From assembly GCA_023512435.1 (NCBI GenBank), contig JAILZP010000005.1, positions 62,001-126,000 on the forward strand: a DNA stretch of 64,000 nt, given 5' to 3'. The position numbers and the translations under genes are program-made. Position 1 is the first letter of the stretch, and each line of letters starts with the position of its first letter. This DNA comes from Peptococcaceae bacterium. GTDB lineage: Bacteria; Bacillota; Desulfotomaculia; Desulfotomaculales; Desulfocucumaceae. Positions 40,874 to 49,859 of this stretch are shown piece by piece. The notes under the pieces were generated by a model. That model was not told where the DNA came from, searched no databases, and saw only the letters and a list, made by a program, of their open reading frames with translations.

Positions 40874-42328
40874 TCAAGTTTTGGATCCTTCCGTTAGCCC
40901 GGGGAGGGTTAGGCGGAAGGCGGTGCCCCCGGGTGAACTTTCCAGCAGGACCAGGTCCCCGCCATGGGCCCGGGCCAGGAGCCGGCCGATGGTCAAACCG
41001 AGGCCCAGCCCGCGGTGTTTTTCCTTTCCGTCCCCGCCCCGGTAAAACCGCTCAAAGATGTATGGCTGCACCCCGGGGGGAATGCCTTTTCCGTCATCCT
41101 CCACGTCAAGGGTTACGTCACCCCCGGCCTCCCGCAGCACGATCCTGATTTCCCCGGCCGAGGCCTTCCTGCTGTTGTCGATCAGATTCAGTATAACCTG
41201 GCGAAGCCTTCCGGCGTCGCCCCTTACTAAAACGGGTCTCCCCGGAAGCCGCAGGTCCAAGCGGACGTCCTGCAATTCCGGGTGGACCGTAAGCTGCCGG
41301 ACCACGTCCTCCAACAGCCCGGACAGGTCCACCTCCCCTGTTTCGATGGTTCTGGCGCCCGATTCCAGCGAGGACAAATCAAGCAGTTCATCCACCATCT
41401 TCTGCAGCCTCTTGGCTTCGTCCAGAGAGATCTTAAGAAATTTTTCGGCCTCTTCCCCCTTCACCACCTTGTCATTTACCGCCTGGATCATGCCCCTGAT
41501 CGAGGTGAGCGGGGTGCGCAGCTCGTGCGACACCCCGGCCAGCAGGCTTGTCCTGAGCCGCTCAAGATTCTCAAGCTGGGCCGCCATGTTCCCGAAGGAC
41601 GTCACCAACTGCTGCAGTTCCCGTTCCTTAAGCCTCTGCGGCAACACCACATCATACTTCCCCCCGGCGATGGACCTGGCGGAAGCGGCCACTTGAACCA
41701 GGGGGCGGGTTAATTTCCGGGAGAGGAAATAAAGCACCAGCCAGCCGGCCAGGCCGATAACACCGGTGATCAGGGCCAGGGATCCGTACAGGCGGCGGAC
41801 CTGGTCCAGCACGTCCACGGTGGGCGAGCTGATATACAGCGCGAAAACCGGCTGTCCGGCCCTGGACAGCGGCACGCCCACCCGGAGCCAGGTTTGAGAA
41901 TCGGCTTTCACCTGTTCCCGGATGGTCTGGCCGGACATCACCGCCCGGTAGGAAGGCGGGGCCTCCAGCAGGGCGGTCTGGCCTGGGACGGGACCCCTTA
42001 TATTCCCGGCGGCATATGCGTTGCCCCACTGGTCCACAATCTGCACCAGGGCGGGAATCCTCATCTGTCTCATCCGTCCCGGCCGGTCCTGGATCAGCCA
42101 TTCAGGGCGCGCACCCTCAACCGGCGCCCGCTCATAGGTCTCAGACAGCTGCAGCGCCCACAGTTCGAGCAGTTCGTAGTGGTGGTTGTAGGCGTTTATC
42201 CTGATCCAGACGCCGCTGATAACAGCCAGCAAAAAAAGGCTCACCATCAGCACAAGCAAATAAAGGCGTGTCCAGTACGCCAGCATGGGAACCGTTTTGT
42301 CGCTGCAAGACCTATTTTTCCTGAACAC
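40874..42328 (-). CDS. Sensor histidine kinase (two-component, OmpR-linked)
   Basis: 484 residues. Membrane helices near 18-40 and 183-205 enclose an extracytoplasmic sensor of about 140 residues; HAMP follows (RPLVQVAASARSIAGGKYD), then HisKA with LLAGVSHELRTPLTSIRGM (phosphorylated histidine) and HATPase (LIDNSRKAS, DVEDDGKGIPPG, GLGLGLTIG). Start ATG 42328 overlaps the end of the response regulator gene by 17 bp. Downstream by 81 bp is the MacA-like exporter operon, a common output for envelope-stress sensors. Confidence 0.95.
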   Translation of the reverse strand: MFRKNRSCSDKTVPMLAYWTRLYLLVLMVSLFLLAVISGVWIRINAYNHHYELLELWALQLSETYERAPVEGARPEWLIQDRPGRMRQMRIPALVQIVDQWGNAYAAGNIRGPVPGQTALLEAPPSYRAVMSGQTIREQVKADSQTWLRVGVPLSRAGQPVFALYISSPTVDVLDQVRRLYGSLALITGVIGLAGWLVLYFLSRKLTRPLVQVAASARSIAGGKYDVVLPQRLKERELQQLVTSFGNMAAQLENLERLRTSLLAGVSHELRTPLTSIRGMIQAVNDKVVKGEEAEKFLKISLDEAKRLQKMVDELLDLSSLESGARTIETGEVDLSGLLEDVVRQLTVHPELQDVRLDLRLPGRPVLVRGDAGRLRQVILNLIDNSRKASAGEIRIVLREAGGDVTLDVEDDGKGIPPGVQPYIFERFYRGGDGKEKHRGLGLGLTIGRLLARAHGGDLVLLESSPGGTAFRLTLPGLTEGSKT

Positions 42329-42995
42329 GCAGCATATACCCCGCTCCCCGGATGGTTGCTATCTCTCCCTCGTCAGGGGGCCAGTCCCTCAGAGACTGTC
42401 TTATCCTCTTGACGGCCGTGTCCACGGTCCGGTCTCCTCCGTCGTAATCCGCGCCCCATACGTAATCCAGCAGCTGGCTCCGGGTGAAAACCTTATTCGG
42501 GTGACGGACCAGAAAGGCCAGCAGTTCCCAGTCACGGGGAATCAGGGGCACAGGTTCTCCCCGGACCGAGGCGGTGCGGGAGGTGAAATCCACCATGAGG
42601 CTGCCGATTCTGAAGACCTCCGGCTCCACCAGGAGGGCCGGCCGGCGCAGGACGGCCCTCACCCGGGCCACCACTTCATCCGGGTCAAAGGGCTTTGAAA
42701 TGTAGTCGTCGGCCCCCCGGTCAAGCCCCTTCAAGCGGTCCTCCACGGCCCCCCTGGCAGTCACCATAATCACCGGGCAGCTGCTTCGGGCGCGAATCTC
42801 GCTTAACACCTCCCACCCGTCTTTTCCCGGCAGCATCAGGTCGAGAAGGACCAGTGAGGGGTTAATTTCGGAAAACATGGCCAGAGCCTGGTCCCCGTCG
42901 GATGCCGCCTGGACCCGGTAGCCGGCTTTCTCCAGGTAAACCTTCACTAAAAGGGCAATGGATTCGTCGTCTTCCACTACCAGAATGGTCTGCAT
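42312..42995 (-). CDS. OmpR/PhoB-family response regulator
   Basis: 227 residues from ATG 42995 (AGGAGACGG site). Receiver domain with LVVEDDES, phospho-acceptor in SLVLLDLMLPGKDGW, and KPFDPDEVVARV; C-terminal winged helix (RDWELLAFLVRHPNKVFTRSQLLDYVWG, VDTAVKRIRQSL, IRGAGYML). A longer upstream reading (to 43079) lacks a ribosome site. A box of two TGTCAG direct repeats with 11-bp period is found in its own promoter and in that of the DUF2680 gene. Confidence 0.96.
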   Translation of the reverse strand: MQTILVVEDDESIALLVKVYLEKAGYRVQAASDGDQALAMFSEINPSLVLLDLMLPGKDGWEVLSEIRARSSCPVIMVTARGAVEDRLKGLDRGADDYISKPFDPDEVVARVRAVLRRPALLVEPEVFRIGSLMVDFTSRTASVRGEPVPLIPRDWELLAFLVRHPNKVFTRSQLLDYVWGADYDGGDRTVDTAVKRIRQSLRDWPPDEGEIATIRGAGYMLRVQEK

Positions 42996-43169
42996 ATCCG
43001 TCTCCTGTGCGGCAATCAAATTTACCGGCCAGTAATTGCGGGCGAAATGCCTTTTTTCAAGCCCGCTGAATAAAGGCACAGTCCGGTGACCGGATTTACA
43101 TATGTATTTTTCGCCCCGGTCCGGTGTTTAACCTCCGCCAGTTTTTCATAAATGTACTAAATACTATAT

Positions 43170-43203
43170 ACTATACAGTCTCAATGTGTCAGGAAAATGT
43201 CAG
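43170..43203 (-). promoter_or_regulatory. PhoB-like box and -10 of the two-component operon
   Basis: Minus strand CTGACA (43203-43198), 5 bp, CTGACA (43192-43187), 11 bp, TATAGT (43175-43170). The box occupies the -35 position, as in PhoB/PhoP-activated promoters. Confidence 0.7.
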
Positions 43204-43210
43204 CCGGCAT

Positions 43211-43254
43211 GAAAAGGCAACCCTGATTTTCCATGCCTGGAAAAAAGGGTTGCC
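43211..43254 (-). terminator. Terminator after the DUF2680 gene
   Basis: GGCAACCCT (43216-43224) / AGGGTTGCC (43246-43254) with an A/T-rich loop and TTTTC leftward. It lies 33 bp past the stop codon of the DUF2680 gene and just upstream of the two-component promoter. Confidence 0.82.
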
Positions 43255-43286
43255 GTCAGGGAAAAACAGGGAGGGTATTTGCCTCG

Positions 43287-43871
43287 TCATTCCTTGGGAA
43301 GATTCATTTTTTGACGTTCTTCCATTTTCTTAATTATTTTGTCGGCCTGTTCCTGGGTCAGTTTGCCCTCTGACACCGCCTTGGAAAGAGATTCCTTTTT
43401 AATCTCCAGCATCTTCTGGTGGAACTGTTCGAGGGTCAGCCCCCGCTCTTCTATAATCTGGGGCAGTCTCTTGCCGGAATCGAACTCCGACTTGAGCTGT
43501 TCCTGCGTCAGGCCCAGCGCTTTTGCCATGTCCTCGTTGAAGCCGCGGCCTTTGAAACCGGGCTTCCGGTCAAAATTTTTGCCGAAACCGCCGAACCAGG
43601 GGCCCCCATTGGCGGCCATCCTGTCCGCCTGTTCCTGGGTAATACGGCCTTGCTGCACGGCCTCTTCAAGCATTTGCTTCTTTGTGGCCTCAAGGGCCGC
43701 CGTGACCTTGTCCTGGTCCACGCCGAGATTGGCCGCGAACTTTGCTATAAAGTTCCCGAAAAGGGCCGGCCCGTCCTGGCCCGGCTGGGTGGCCGAACCC
43801 GCAAAGGCTACACCCGCCATAACCAGGATTACCGCCATCACAACCGCTCCCGCCAATAACCTCTTGCGCAT
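43287..43871 (-). CDS. Secreted DUF2680-family protein
   Basis: 194 residues. Signal peptide (about 1-25, ending AFAGSA) and two repeated helical units with the motif LTQEQADRM/KI (RITQEQADRMAA, LTQEQLKSEFDSGKRLPQIIEERGLTLEQFHQKMLEIKKESLSKAVSEGKLTQEQADKIIKKM). DUF2680 proteins are exported and of unknown role; the helical, charged make-up recalls periplasmic chaperone-like stress proteins, an inference only. Start ATG 43871 (TTG 43874 also possible). It shares a promoter box with the adjacent two-component system. Confidence 0.82.
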   Translation of the reverse strand: MRKRLLAGAVVMAVILVMAGVAFAGSATQPGQDGPALFGNFIAKFAANLGVDQDKVTAALEATKKQMLEEAVQQGRITQEQADRMAANGGPWFGGFGKNFDRKPGFKGRGFNEDMAKALGLTQEQLKSEFDSGKRLPQIIEERGLTLEQFHQKMLEIKKESLSKAVSEGKLTQEQADKIIKKMEERQKMNLPKE

Positions 43872-43932
43872 CAAAATCCTAACACCTTCCTTTCAGGAAA
43901 TGATTTTAAGGTAGCCGCCGGCTGCTTTTTTT

Positions 43933-43966
43933 ATAATAGATCAGGTGTGTGTCAGGAAAATGGCAA
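43933..43966 (-). promoter_or_regulatory. PhoB-like box and -10 of the DUF2680 gene
   Basis: Minus strand TTGCCA (43966-43961), 5 bp, CTGACA (43955-43950), 11 bp, TATTAT (43938-43933). 17 of 18 bases (43948-43965) match the box at 43185-43202, and the spacing to -10 is identical. Confidence 0.7.
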
Positions 43967-44029
43967 GACATCATTATTTTATACCAATTTGTTCTCCTTA
44001 TTCTCACGGGCTTCCGCGGCCGGATCCAC

Positions 44030-44368
44030 CTAACGTTCCGCGACCAGGCTTTGGCCGCAGTACCCGCAGACCGCGGCGTCTTTTTTCACCCTCCGGCTGC
44101 AGGCCGGGCAGGGCTTCCTGGTCAGCCTCAGGGTTTCAATAATAAAAATATTCAGAACGGCCGGGGTGTAAAAAAGCAGGGCCTCCCGCAAGGAATATTC
44201 GGAAACCATGATCAGCAGCAGAAAGGTGAACCCCAGGGAAAGCCTGAAAGCCTTGACCACTTCCAGCTTGTTGAAAACAAACCTGCTCAGCAAGTAATAG
44301 ACCACGTAGGAGGCGATAAACCCCCCGATCCATCCTCTGAAAAGATAAACCCCCGTGCTGTATTCCAA
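44030..44368 (-). CDS. Small membrane protein with C-terminal zinc ribbon
   Basis: 112 residues, not recognised as a named family. Membrane segments at about 10-30, 43-57 and 62-80; the cytoplasmic tail holds two CxxC pairs (CPACSRRVKKDAAVCGYCGQ), a zinc-ribbon pattern. TTG start at 44368 with GGAGGAATGCGGG in the right position. It lies upstream of the DUF2680 gene on the same strand but separated by 60 bp containing that gene's promoter. Confidence 0.7.
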   Translation of the reverse strand: MEYSTGVYLFRGWIGGFIASYVVYYLLSRFVFNKLEVVKAFRLSLGFTFLLLIMVSEYSLREALLFYTPAVLNIFIIETLRLTRKPCPACSRRVKKDAAVCGYCGQSLVAER

Positions 44369-44516
44369 CCCGCATTCCTCCGTTTCTTAGCAGTTATGTT
44401 TATTTTCAACGGAGAAACCGCAATTCCTTTAATGGCCCCGGGATCAGAAAGGAAATAACCCGGGCCGCGGCGAAGTATGTGATGCATTATATTAACGAAA
44501 AGGGGAGGCGCAAAAC

Positions 44517-45293
44517 GTGAAATATCAAAATATTCTGTTTAAAGCCGACGGCAAGGTGGGTCACCTTACCCTGAACCGCCCTGAAAAACGCAACCCGATG
44601 TCCAGGGAAATGCTGGAGGAGATAACCGACCTGCTGACCCGGGTGGGGAGGGAGAAAAATGTCCACGTGGTGATCATCAAGGGGGCGGGCAAAGTATTCT
44701 CGGCCGGGCACGACCTCAGGGAAGTGGCGGGAGGAAGCCCCCAGGAGGTGCTGCAAATATTCCGGGCCTGCTATGACACCATGAAGGCCGTCCGGGACAT
44801 ACCCCAGCCGGTTATCGCCCAGGTGCACGGGATCGCCACCGCCGGGGGCTGCCAGCTGGTGGCCGCCTGCGACCTGGCGGTGGCCGCCGAGGATGCCCTG
44901 TTTGCCACCCCGGGTGCCAAAATAGGCTTCTTCTGCACCACCCCGTCGGTCTTTTTAAGCCGCAACGTAGGCAGGAAAAAGGCCATGGAGATGCTGCTGA
45001 CCGCCGATTTCATCCCGGCCCGGGACGCCCTTCTCCACGGCCTGGTAAACAAGGTGGTCCCCCCGGAGGAACTGGAGTCGGCAACCCTGGATCTGGCCAA
45101 CAAAATAGCCGGATACAGCCTCGCCGCCATCGGCATCGGCAAGCAGGCCTTCTACCGGCAGATCAACATGGAGGACTTCACGGCCTTCAACTACGCGTCC
45201 GAGGTGATGGCCCTGAGCAGCACCACCGAAGACGCCCGGGAGGGCATCAGCGCCTTTCTGGAAAAAAGGGAACCCCGCTGGACCAATAAGTAG
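44517..45293 (+). CDS. Enoyl-CoA hydratase/isomerase family protein (ECHDC3-like)
   Basis: 258 residues of crotonase fold. Oxyanion-hole segments FSAGHDLREVAGG and IATAGGCQLVAACDLAVAAEDALFATPGAKIGFFCTTP. The GFFCTTP sequence, where classical crotonase has GxGGTQ and its catalytic glutamate, is typical of the ECHDC3-like branch whose reaction is not settled. GTG start at 44517 after GGGGAGG. A single-gene unit, distant from the beta-oxidation operon at 18,797, which lacks a crotonase. Confidence 0.88.
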   Translation: MKYQNILFKADGKVGHLTLNRPEKRNPMSREMLEEITDLLTRVGREKNVHVVIIKGAGKVFSAGHDLREVAGGSPQEVLQIFRACYDTMKAVRDIPQPVIAQVHGIATAGGCQLVAACDLAVAAEDALFATPGAKIGFFCTTPSVFLSRNVGRKKAMEMLLTADFIPARDALLHGLVNKVVPPEELESATLDLANKIAGYSLAAIGIGKQAFYRQINMEDFTAFNYASEVMALSSTTEDAREGISAFLEKREPRWTNK

Positions 45294-45299
45294 CTTTGA

Positions 45300-45436
45300 G
45301 CTGTAAACTTCAGGCTTGGGCGCAGGCAGCAGGCTTTTAGCTGTCAGCCGTCGGCACGCAGCTTGCAGCCTATTGCCTGCAGCCTGTTGCCTGCCGGCTT
45401 ACAGCTTACAGCCCACAGCTCACAGCCCATTGCCTG
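45300..45436. repeat. Degenerate GCCTG/CAGCTTACAGC repeat tract
   Basis: 137 bp of overlapping units (TTGCCTGC, CAGCCTGTTGCCTGC, CTTACAGCTTACAGCCCACAG) filling the gap between convergent genes. It appears to stand where a terminator would be expected. Confidence 0.6.
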
Positions 45437-45440
45437 TTGC

Positions 45441-48107
45441 TTATCGCTCCGTCAAGAGGTAATTCAGCATGCTGTCCGCCAACGCCGCGCTCTCGGCCCT
45501 GGTGGCACCATCTCCGGGCCTGAATTTTTTATTGCTGTCCCCTTTCATTATCCCGGCGGCATATACCGCGGCCACGGGGTCTTTCGCCCAGGCCGGGACG
45601 TTCCCGCCGTCGGTGAAGACCTCGGCCAACCGCACTTTATCGCCCGGCGGCAGGGACAGGGCCCTGCCGATCATGACTGCCATTTCCGACCTGGTCACCT
45701 GGTTTGAGGGGCGGAAGGTACCGTCCTCGTAGCCCGACACAACTCCCCTCTTAACCGCCGCCAGGACATAGCCCCGCGACCAGTCCGGTATGGACCCGGC
45801 GTCCCGGAACCGGCCTTCACCCTGCCCCGGCTGCCATCCCAGAGCCCTGCAAAGCATGACCACAAATTCCGCCCTGCTGATCTTCCTGGCCGGGTCGAAT
45901 TTATTGCCGGGGTAGCCGCTGACCACGCCGGCCGCGGCCAGCCTGGACACCGGCCCGGCCGCCCAGTGGCCGGCCAGGTCGCTGAAAGCCGCCGGTGTCC
46001 GGCTGTCCCTGACCAGGGCCAGGGGGCCCGGTTCCCAGATCCGGCAAACCGCCAGGTTCTCCTGATCATTCACCCTGGACGGGATCTCCTGCCAACCGCC
46101 CCCCAGGAACTGCAGCACCGCCACCCGCCCGCCTTCTCCGGGCTGGAACTTCCATGTCAGGGCCGCCGGCTCCCCGAAGCCTGCCGGAGCCGCTTCGCCC
46201 GAAACCTGCAGGGTAACCGCCGAAAGGGACTTGCAGCCATCGGGAATGGGGCGGAAAAGTTCCCCGCCGTAAGCGGCCGAAACGGTAACCGGGCCGCTGA
46301 AGGCCCTGCCGCCGAAACTCAGGCTGAAATCCCCCAGGGTTACCGATCCCGGCTGGCCGGGAACGAATTGGCATGCTGCCTGGTCTTCAGGTTTTACTGT
46401 TACCGGCACCGCCGCCGAGTAATCCCCCAGGGTAATCTTTATCCGGCCCGCCGCCGGGGTATCCGCCGCCCTGAATATGCCGTTCTCCAGCCGCCCCAGT
46501 CCTGGGTCCACGGCGGCCGAATAGTTCTTGGGAGTAAGCGTGTAGACCGTTCCATACCGGTCCACGGCGCTGACCTTAAGTTCAACTGTTCCTCCCGGCT
46601 TAACCGCAATGGATGAAGGATCCACTGCGATCTTCATCAAATCTCCGGAACCGAGAACCCTGACGGTCTTGGCCGCCCTCATCCCGCCGGCCACGGCCGA
46701 GATGGCGGTCAGGCCGGGGTTGGCGGCAGTGAAAAAGCCGTTATTAATTGAACCCGGCCCCGAATCCACCGACAGCCTGACATTTTCCCGGTCAAGCGGG
46801 AAAGGGTTGAAATGGGAGTCGTAGCCCTTTACCTCCACCCTCACGCTGTCGCCGGGAAAAATCTGGTCGGGGCATCTAACTACCAGCCCGGCCAGGCTGC
46901 CCCGGGGAGCGGTGGAAAAGAACCCTATGGCAGTGGGCACCAGCCTCTCCGTCTCCCTCTGGGGCCGGTTGACAAGCACCGGCTTGTCCTCCCCCAGGGG
47001 CCTGGCCGCCAGGGTGGTGGATCCTCCCCCGTCGAGGTTCAGCGCCCGGTCAACCTTCAGCCCGGCCATGTACTCCGCCAGTTCGTTGAGGGTCACCCCC
47101 CTGCTGGCGGCGCTCTTTTCCACGGCGACAACAAAAAGGGTCTTTTTGTCCTTGGAATAACCGATGGCCGTTCTGGCATTGTATCCGTTAATGCTGGCGG
47201 GGAAGCTGCCCATTGCCCGCCCCCCGTCCACCAGGAGCGACCACCCGCCGGTGCCGGCCCAGATTTTGTCCCCCTCCGGCACAACCCTGTAATCCAGGGT
47301 AATTTTATCCCCCACCTTGATGTTGGCCTTTATGAAGTCCGCCGCGGTCCCCCTGCCGGCCAGGACAAAACCGTTCCGGGGAATGGCCTTTCCGGGCTGG
47401 TTGACCAGTATTTCGGCGACAGTGCCGTTATTTACAAAAACCTCGGTGACGCTGTCCTGGCTGTCGATCTTGCCCCTGCTGGACTCGCCCCAAAAACGGT
47501 CGTACACCAGAAGTGAATTTTCATGTGAATTTTTCTCCCCCGACTCGATGTACGAGGGCTTGTTTATCCCCGACAGGGGAAACTGGGCCCCGTTGCCGGC
47601 GGTCACCTTTCCGCTGAAACCGAAGACCTCTATCAACGGAACGCCGCTGCCGGTAATCGCCCAGCCAGGCATATCGTTCCTGAGGGGCGGGCTGGTGACC
47701 AGCCGGCCGTCTTTATAAGTCATCCCGATTGGCCTTCCGCTCTCGTTCATCTGGAAAAAGTCGGCGTTGACAGCGGCCACGGCCCCGGCGCTTTGCGCCA
47801 TGTCGGTCACCCTGGCGTTTTTATCGAGGGTTCCCCCGGCCCCCACCAGGGTGTTTATCCTTAAATAAGGGTTGGTCAGGTCGGCCCTCAGGGTGTAGAT
47901 CAAAACCTGCCCGTCATTGATGGTCACCGCCCGCTTTTCCAGGACCAGGCCCTCGGCCACCGGCCTGCTTTCCAAAACCCGTTCAGTCTGAATTTCCGCG
48001 GGGGCTGAGCGGGGAAAAACAAGCAGCAACGCGGCGGCAACAACCGCCGCCAGCACCGCCGGCCTGCCCGCCAGCGCCCTTCCGGTCAACAACTTTGTAA
48101 GCATCAT
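45441..48107 (-). CDS. SLH-anchored phosphodiester glycosidase (NAGPA/DUF2233) surface protein
   Basis: 888 residues. Signal peptide (1-38), a NAGPA/DUF2233 domain (about 95-400: AVNADFFQMNESGRPIGMTYKDGRLV, TAIGYSKDKKTLFVVAVEKS, ALNLDGGGSTTLAAR), two Big/Ig-like domains (about 400-580), and three SLH domains at the C-terminus (FSDLAGHWAAGPVSRLAAAGVVSGYPG, then FRDAGSIPDWSRGYVLAAVKRGVVSGY, then FTDGGNVPAWAKDPVAAVYAAGIM). NAGPA-like enzymes cleave phosphodiester-linked sugars; SLH modules bind secondary wall polymer. A cell-surface glycan enzyme is likely. ATG at 48107 with GGGGAGG ahead. Confidence 0.9.
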   Translation of the reverse strand: MMLTKLLTGRALAGRPAVLAAVVAAALLLVFPRSAPAEIQTERVLESRPVAEGLVLEKRAVTINDGQVLIYTLRADLTNPYLRINTLVGAGGTLDKNARVTDMAQSAGAVAAVNADFFQMNESGRPIGMTYKDGRLVTSPPLRNDMPGWAITGSGVPLIEVFGFSGKVTAGNGAQFPLSGINKPSYIESGEKNSHENSLLVYDRFWGESSRGKIDSQDSVTEVFVNNGTVAEILVNQPGKAIPRNGFVLAGRGTAADFIKANIKVGDKITLDYRVVPEGDKIWAGTGGWSLLVDGGRAMGSFPASINGYNARTAIGYSKDKKTLFVVAVEKSAASRGVTLNELAEYMAGLKVDRALNLDGGGSTTLAARPLGEDKPVLVNRPQRETERLVPTAIGFFSTAPRGSLAGLVVRCPDQIFPGDSVRVEVKGYDSHFNPFPLDRENVRLSVDSGPGSINNGFFTAANPGLTAISAVAGGMRAAKTVRVLGSGDLMKIAVDPSSIAVKPGGTVELKVSAVDRYGTVYTLTPKNYSAAVDPGLGRLENGIFRAADTPAAGRIKITLGDYSAAVPVTVKPEDQAACQFVPGQPGSVTLGDFSLSFGGRAFSGPVTVSAAYGGELFRPIPDGCKSLSAVTLQVSGEAAPAGFGEPAALTWKFQPGEGGRVAVLQFLGGGWQEIPSRVNDQENLAVCRIWEPGPLALVRDSRTPAAFSDLAGHWAAGPVSRLAAAGVVSGYPGNKFDPARKISRAEFVVMLCRALGWQPGQGEGRFRDAGSIPDWSRGYVLAAVKRGVVSGYEDGTFRPSNQVTRSEMAVMIGRALSLPPGDKVRLAEVFTDGGNVPAWAKDPVAAVYAAGIMKGDSNKKFRPGDGATRAESAALADSMLNYLLTER

Positions 48108-48195
48108 TACCTCCCCAGTATTGCCGTATTTTTGGTCCCAAAGGTTATATCCGCAGCCGGCCGCCCAATTTGGGCACCTGTTATGTTAGACGAAA

Positions 48196-48236
48196 TAAAA
48201 AAGGCAACGTCACCAAAATTTGACGTTGCCTATAAA
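48196..48236 (-). terminator. Terminator after the glycosyltransferase gene
   Basis: Perfect 11-bp stem AGGCAACGTCA (48202-48212) / TGACGTTGCCT (48221-48231) flanked by A and T tracts, bidirectional in form. Confidence 0.93.
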
Positions 48237-48271
48237 ATTCGACATATTTGTAAACAAACCTTCAAGGTAAA

Positions 48272-49543
48272 TTATTCCAGGGAGGTTATGGAAATCCCCC
48301 GGGTGTGCAGGGTATGGGCCCACTCGGACTGGTTGCCGTGCTTGATCAGTCCCACCAGGGTTACCGGAAACCAGGTCAGGCCGTAAATAGGGTAAGTTAT
48401 GTAATAGTAATACGCCTTGCGGGGGGCGCCTTCAAGAAATAGGCCCAGCATGGGATAACTGTATCCCAGAACCCCGAAAAGCACCCAGAACCATCCCGGC
48501 ATTAAGGCGGTCAACGGCGAGGCGTAAATGGGCTCCGGGAAGAAGGCGGCCACCAGGGTGATCAGCATATTGAACAACATGGTCATGATCAGAAAGGGCT
48601 GGAACAGATAAATGGCCCCGTCGATGGGGTACCATTTTTTCTCCCGGATACCCTTCCTGATCAGGGGGATCATGTAGCGCAGGGCAACGTCCCAGTGCCC
48701 TTGAAGCCAGCGGGTTCGCTGCCTCCAGGTCTGTGAAAAGTACACCGGCTTCTCGTCGTACACCTTGCAGTCGTGGGCCCAGGCCGTTTTGATCCCGTTG
48801 AGCAGGAGCTTCATGGTGAATTCAAGGTCCTCGGTCAGGCAGGTGGCCCCCCACCCGTACCTTTTCAACAATTGGTAGTCGAGGCAGAGGCCGGTTCCAC
48901 CGAGGGCGTTGGACAGCCCAAGGTTATACCTGGCCAGCTGCCACATCCGGTTCATGGACCAGTAAGCGGTGGCGTAACTGGCGGTAACCCACGAGTCGTT
49001 CGGGTTCTTGGTATCCAGGTAGCCCTGGATGGACTTGTAGCCCTGCTTTAATTTTGAATTCATTTCCAGCAGGAAGTTGGAAGACACAACGTTATCGGCG
49101 TCAAAAATGCAGACGGCATCATATTGCTTGTCTTCCATTTTATATAATTCGTTAAACATCCACTCCAGGGCAAACCCCTTGCCGCGCTTTTTCGAGTAGC
49201 GCTCAAAAACATTTACCCCTTCCTGGCGGGCCACCTCGGCGGTATTGTCCGAGCAGTTGTCTGCGATGATGTATATATCGTAAAGTTCCTTGGGATAATT
49301 CAGTTTCTTGAGACTTTCTATGTGATAGCGGATTACTGCTTCTTCGTTGTGGGCTGCGGTTATCAGGGCGAAGCGCTTGGTCGGAGTGTAGTCTTTTTCC
49401 TCGGTGTGCTTCTTCCAACCAAAAACAGACACGCAATAATAGTACATTAAAACAACAAGGATTACCGCTTCGGATATGGTAACCAGGGCTGTCAGGCCGT
49501 AGAACAACAAACCGTCCAAAGCATAACCCCTTTCTCCATGCAT
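48272..49543 (-). CDS. Membrane glycosyltransferase, family 2
   Basis: 423 residues. N-terminal helix (about 10-38), GT-A domain (50-290): ALITAAHNEEAVI, ICIFDADNVVSSNFL-type DAD metal site, GTGLCLDYQLLKRYGW, CLTEDLEFT, and the QRTRWLQGHW (QxxRW) motif of processive transferases; then four C-terminal helices. Resembles N-acetylglucosaminyltransferases that make surface polysaccharides. Lies upstream of the SLH protein gene, but a terminator separates them. The 316-bp gap to murE-like 3' end holds no recognised element. Confidence 0.9.
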   Translation of the reverse strand: MHGERGYALDGLLFYGLTALVTISEAVILVVLMYYYCVSVFGWKKHTEEKDYTPTKRFALITAAHNEEAVIRYHIESLKKLNYPKELYDIYIIADNCSDNTAEVARQEGVNVFERYSKKRGKGFALEWMFNELYKMEDKQYDAVCIFDADNVVSSNFLLEMNSKLKQGYKSIQGYLDTKNPNDSWVTASYATAYWSMNRMWQLARYNLGLSNALGGTGLCLDYQLLKRYGWGATCLTEDLEFTMKLLLNGIKTAWAHDCKVYDEKPVYFSQTWRQRTRWLQGHWDVALRYMIPLIRKGIREKKWYPIDGAIYLFQPFLIMTMLFNMLITLVAAFFPEPIYASPLTALMPGWFWVLFGVLGYSYPMLGLFLEGAPRKAYYYYITYPIYGLTWFPVTLVGLIKHGNQSEWAHTLHTRGISITSLE

Positions 49544-49859
49544 ATTTCCAGTATAGTTTGTCCTTTTTCTAGAAGCTTATTCCATTAAGCGTCCCGGCAT
49601 TCCTTCAGAATGAAAAAAATGGTAAATGGCCAACGCTGGTTATTCCCGTCAAAACAATAAACCCGTTTGAACTGTATTATCCCCTCCCCGCGGCCAGCAG
49701 TCTTCCCGGCCCGAAAAAAAACCGGCAACCTCGAACCAGGTCCTGGGTTTTATGGGATCATTTAAATACAAGTTTTATATTACCACTTACCGCCGGTACA
49801 GTCCAGACTTTTTGACTAATTTTTCCCCCGGCCCTCCCGGCGTCGGTTTTGGCAGCCGG
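49544..49859. other. Gap between the MurE-like and glycosyltransferase genes
   Basis: 316 bp. A run of eight A (49714-49721) and AT-rich flank up to 49,600 may hold the glycosyltransferase promoter; no clear terminator for the MurE-like gene was seen. Confidence 0.3.
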
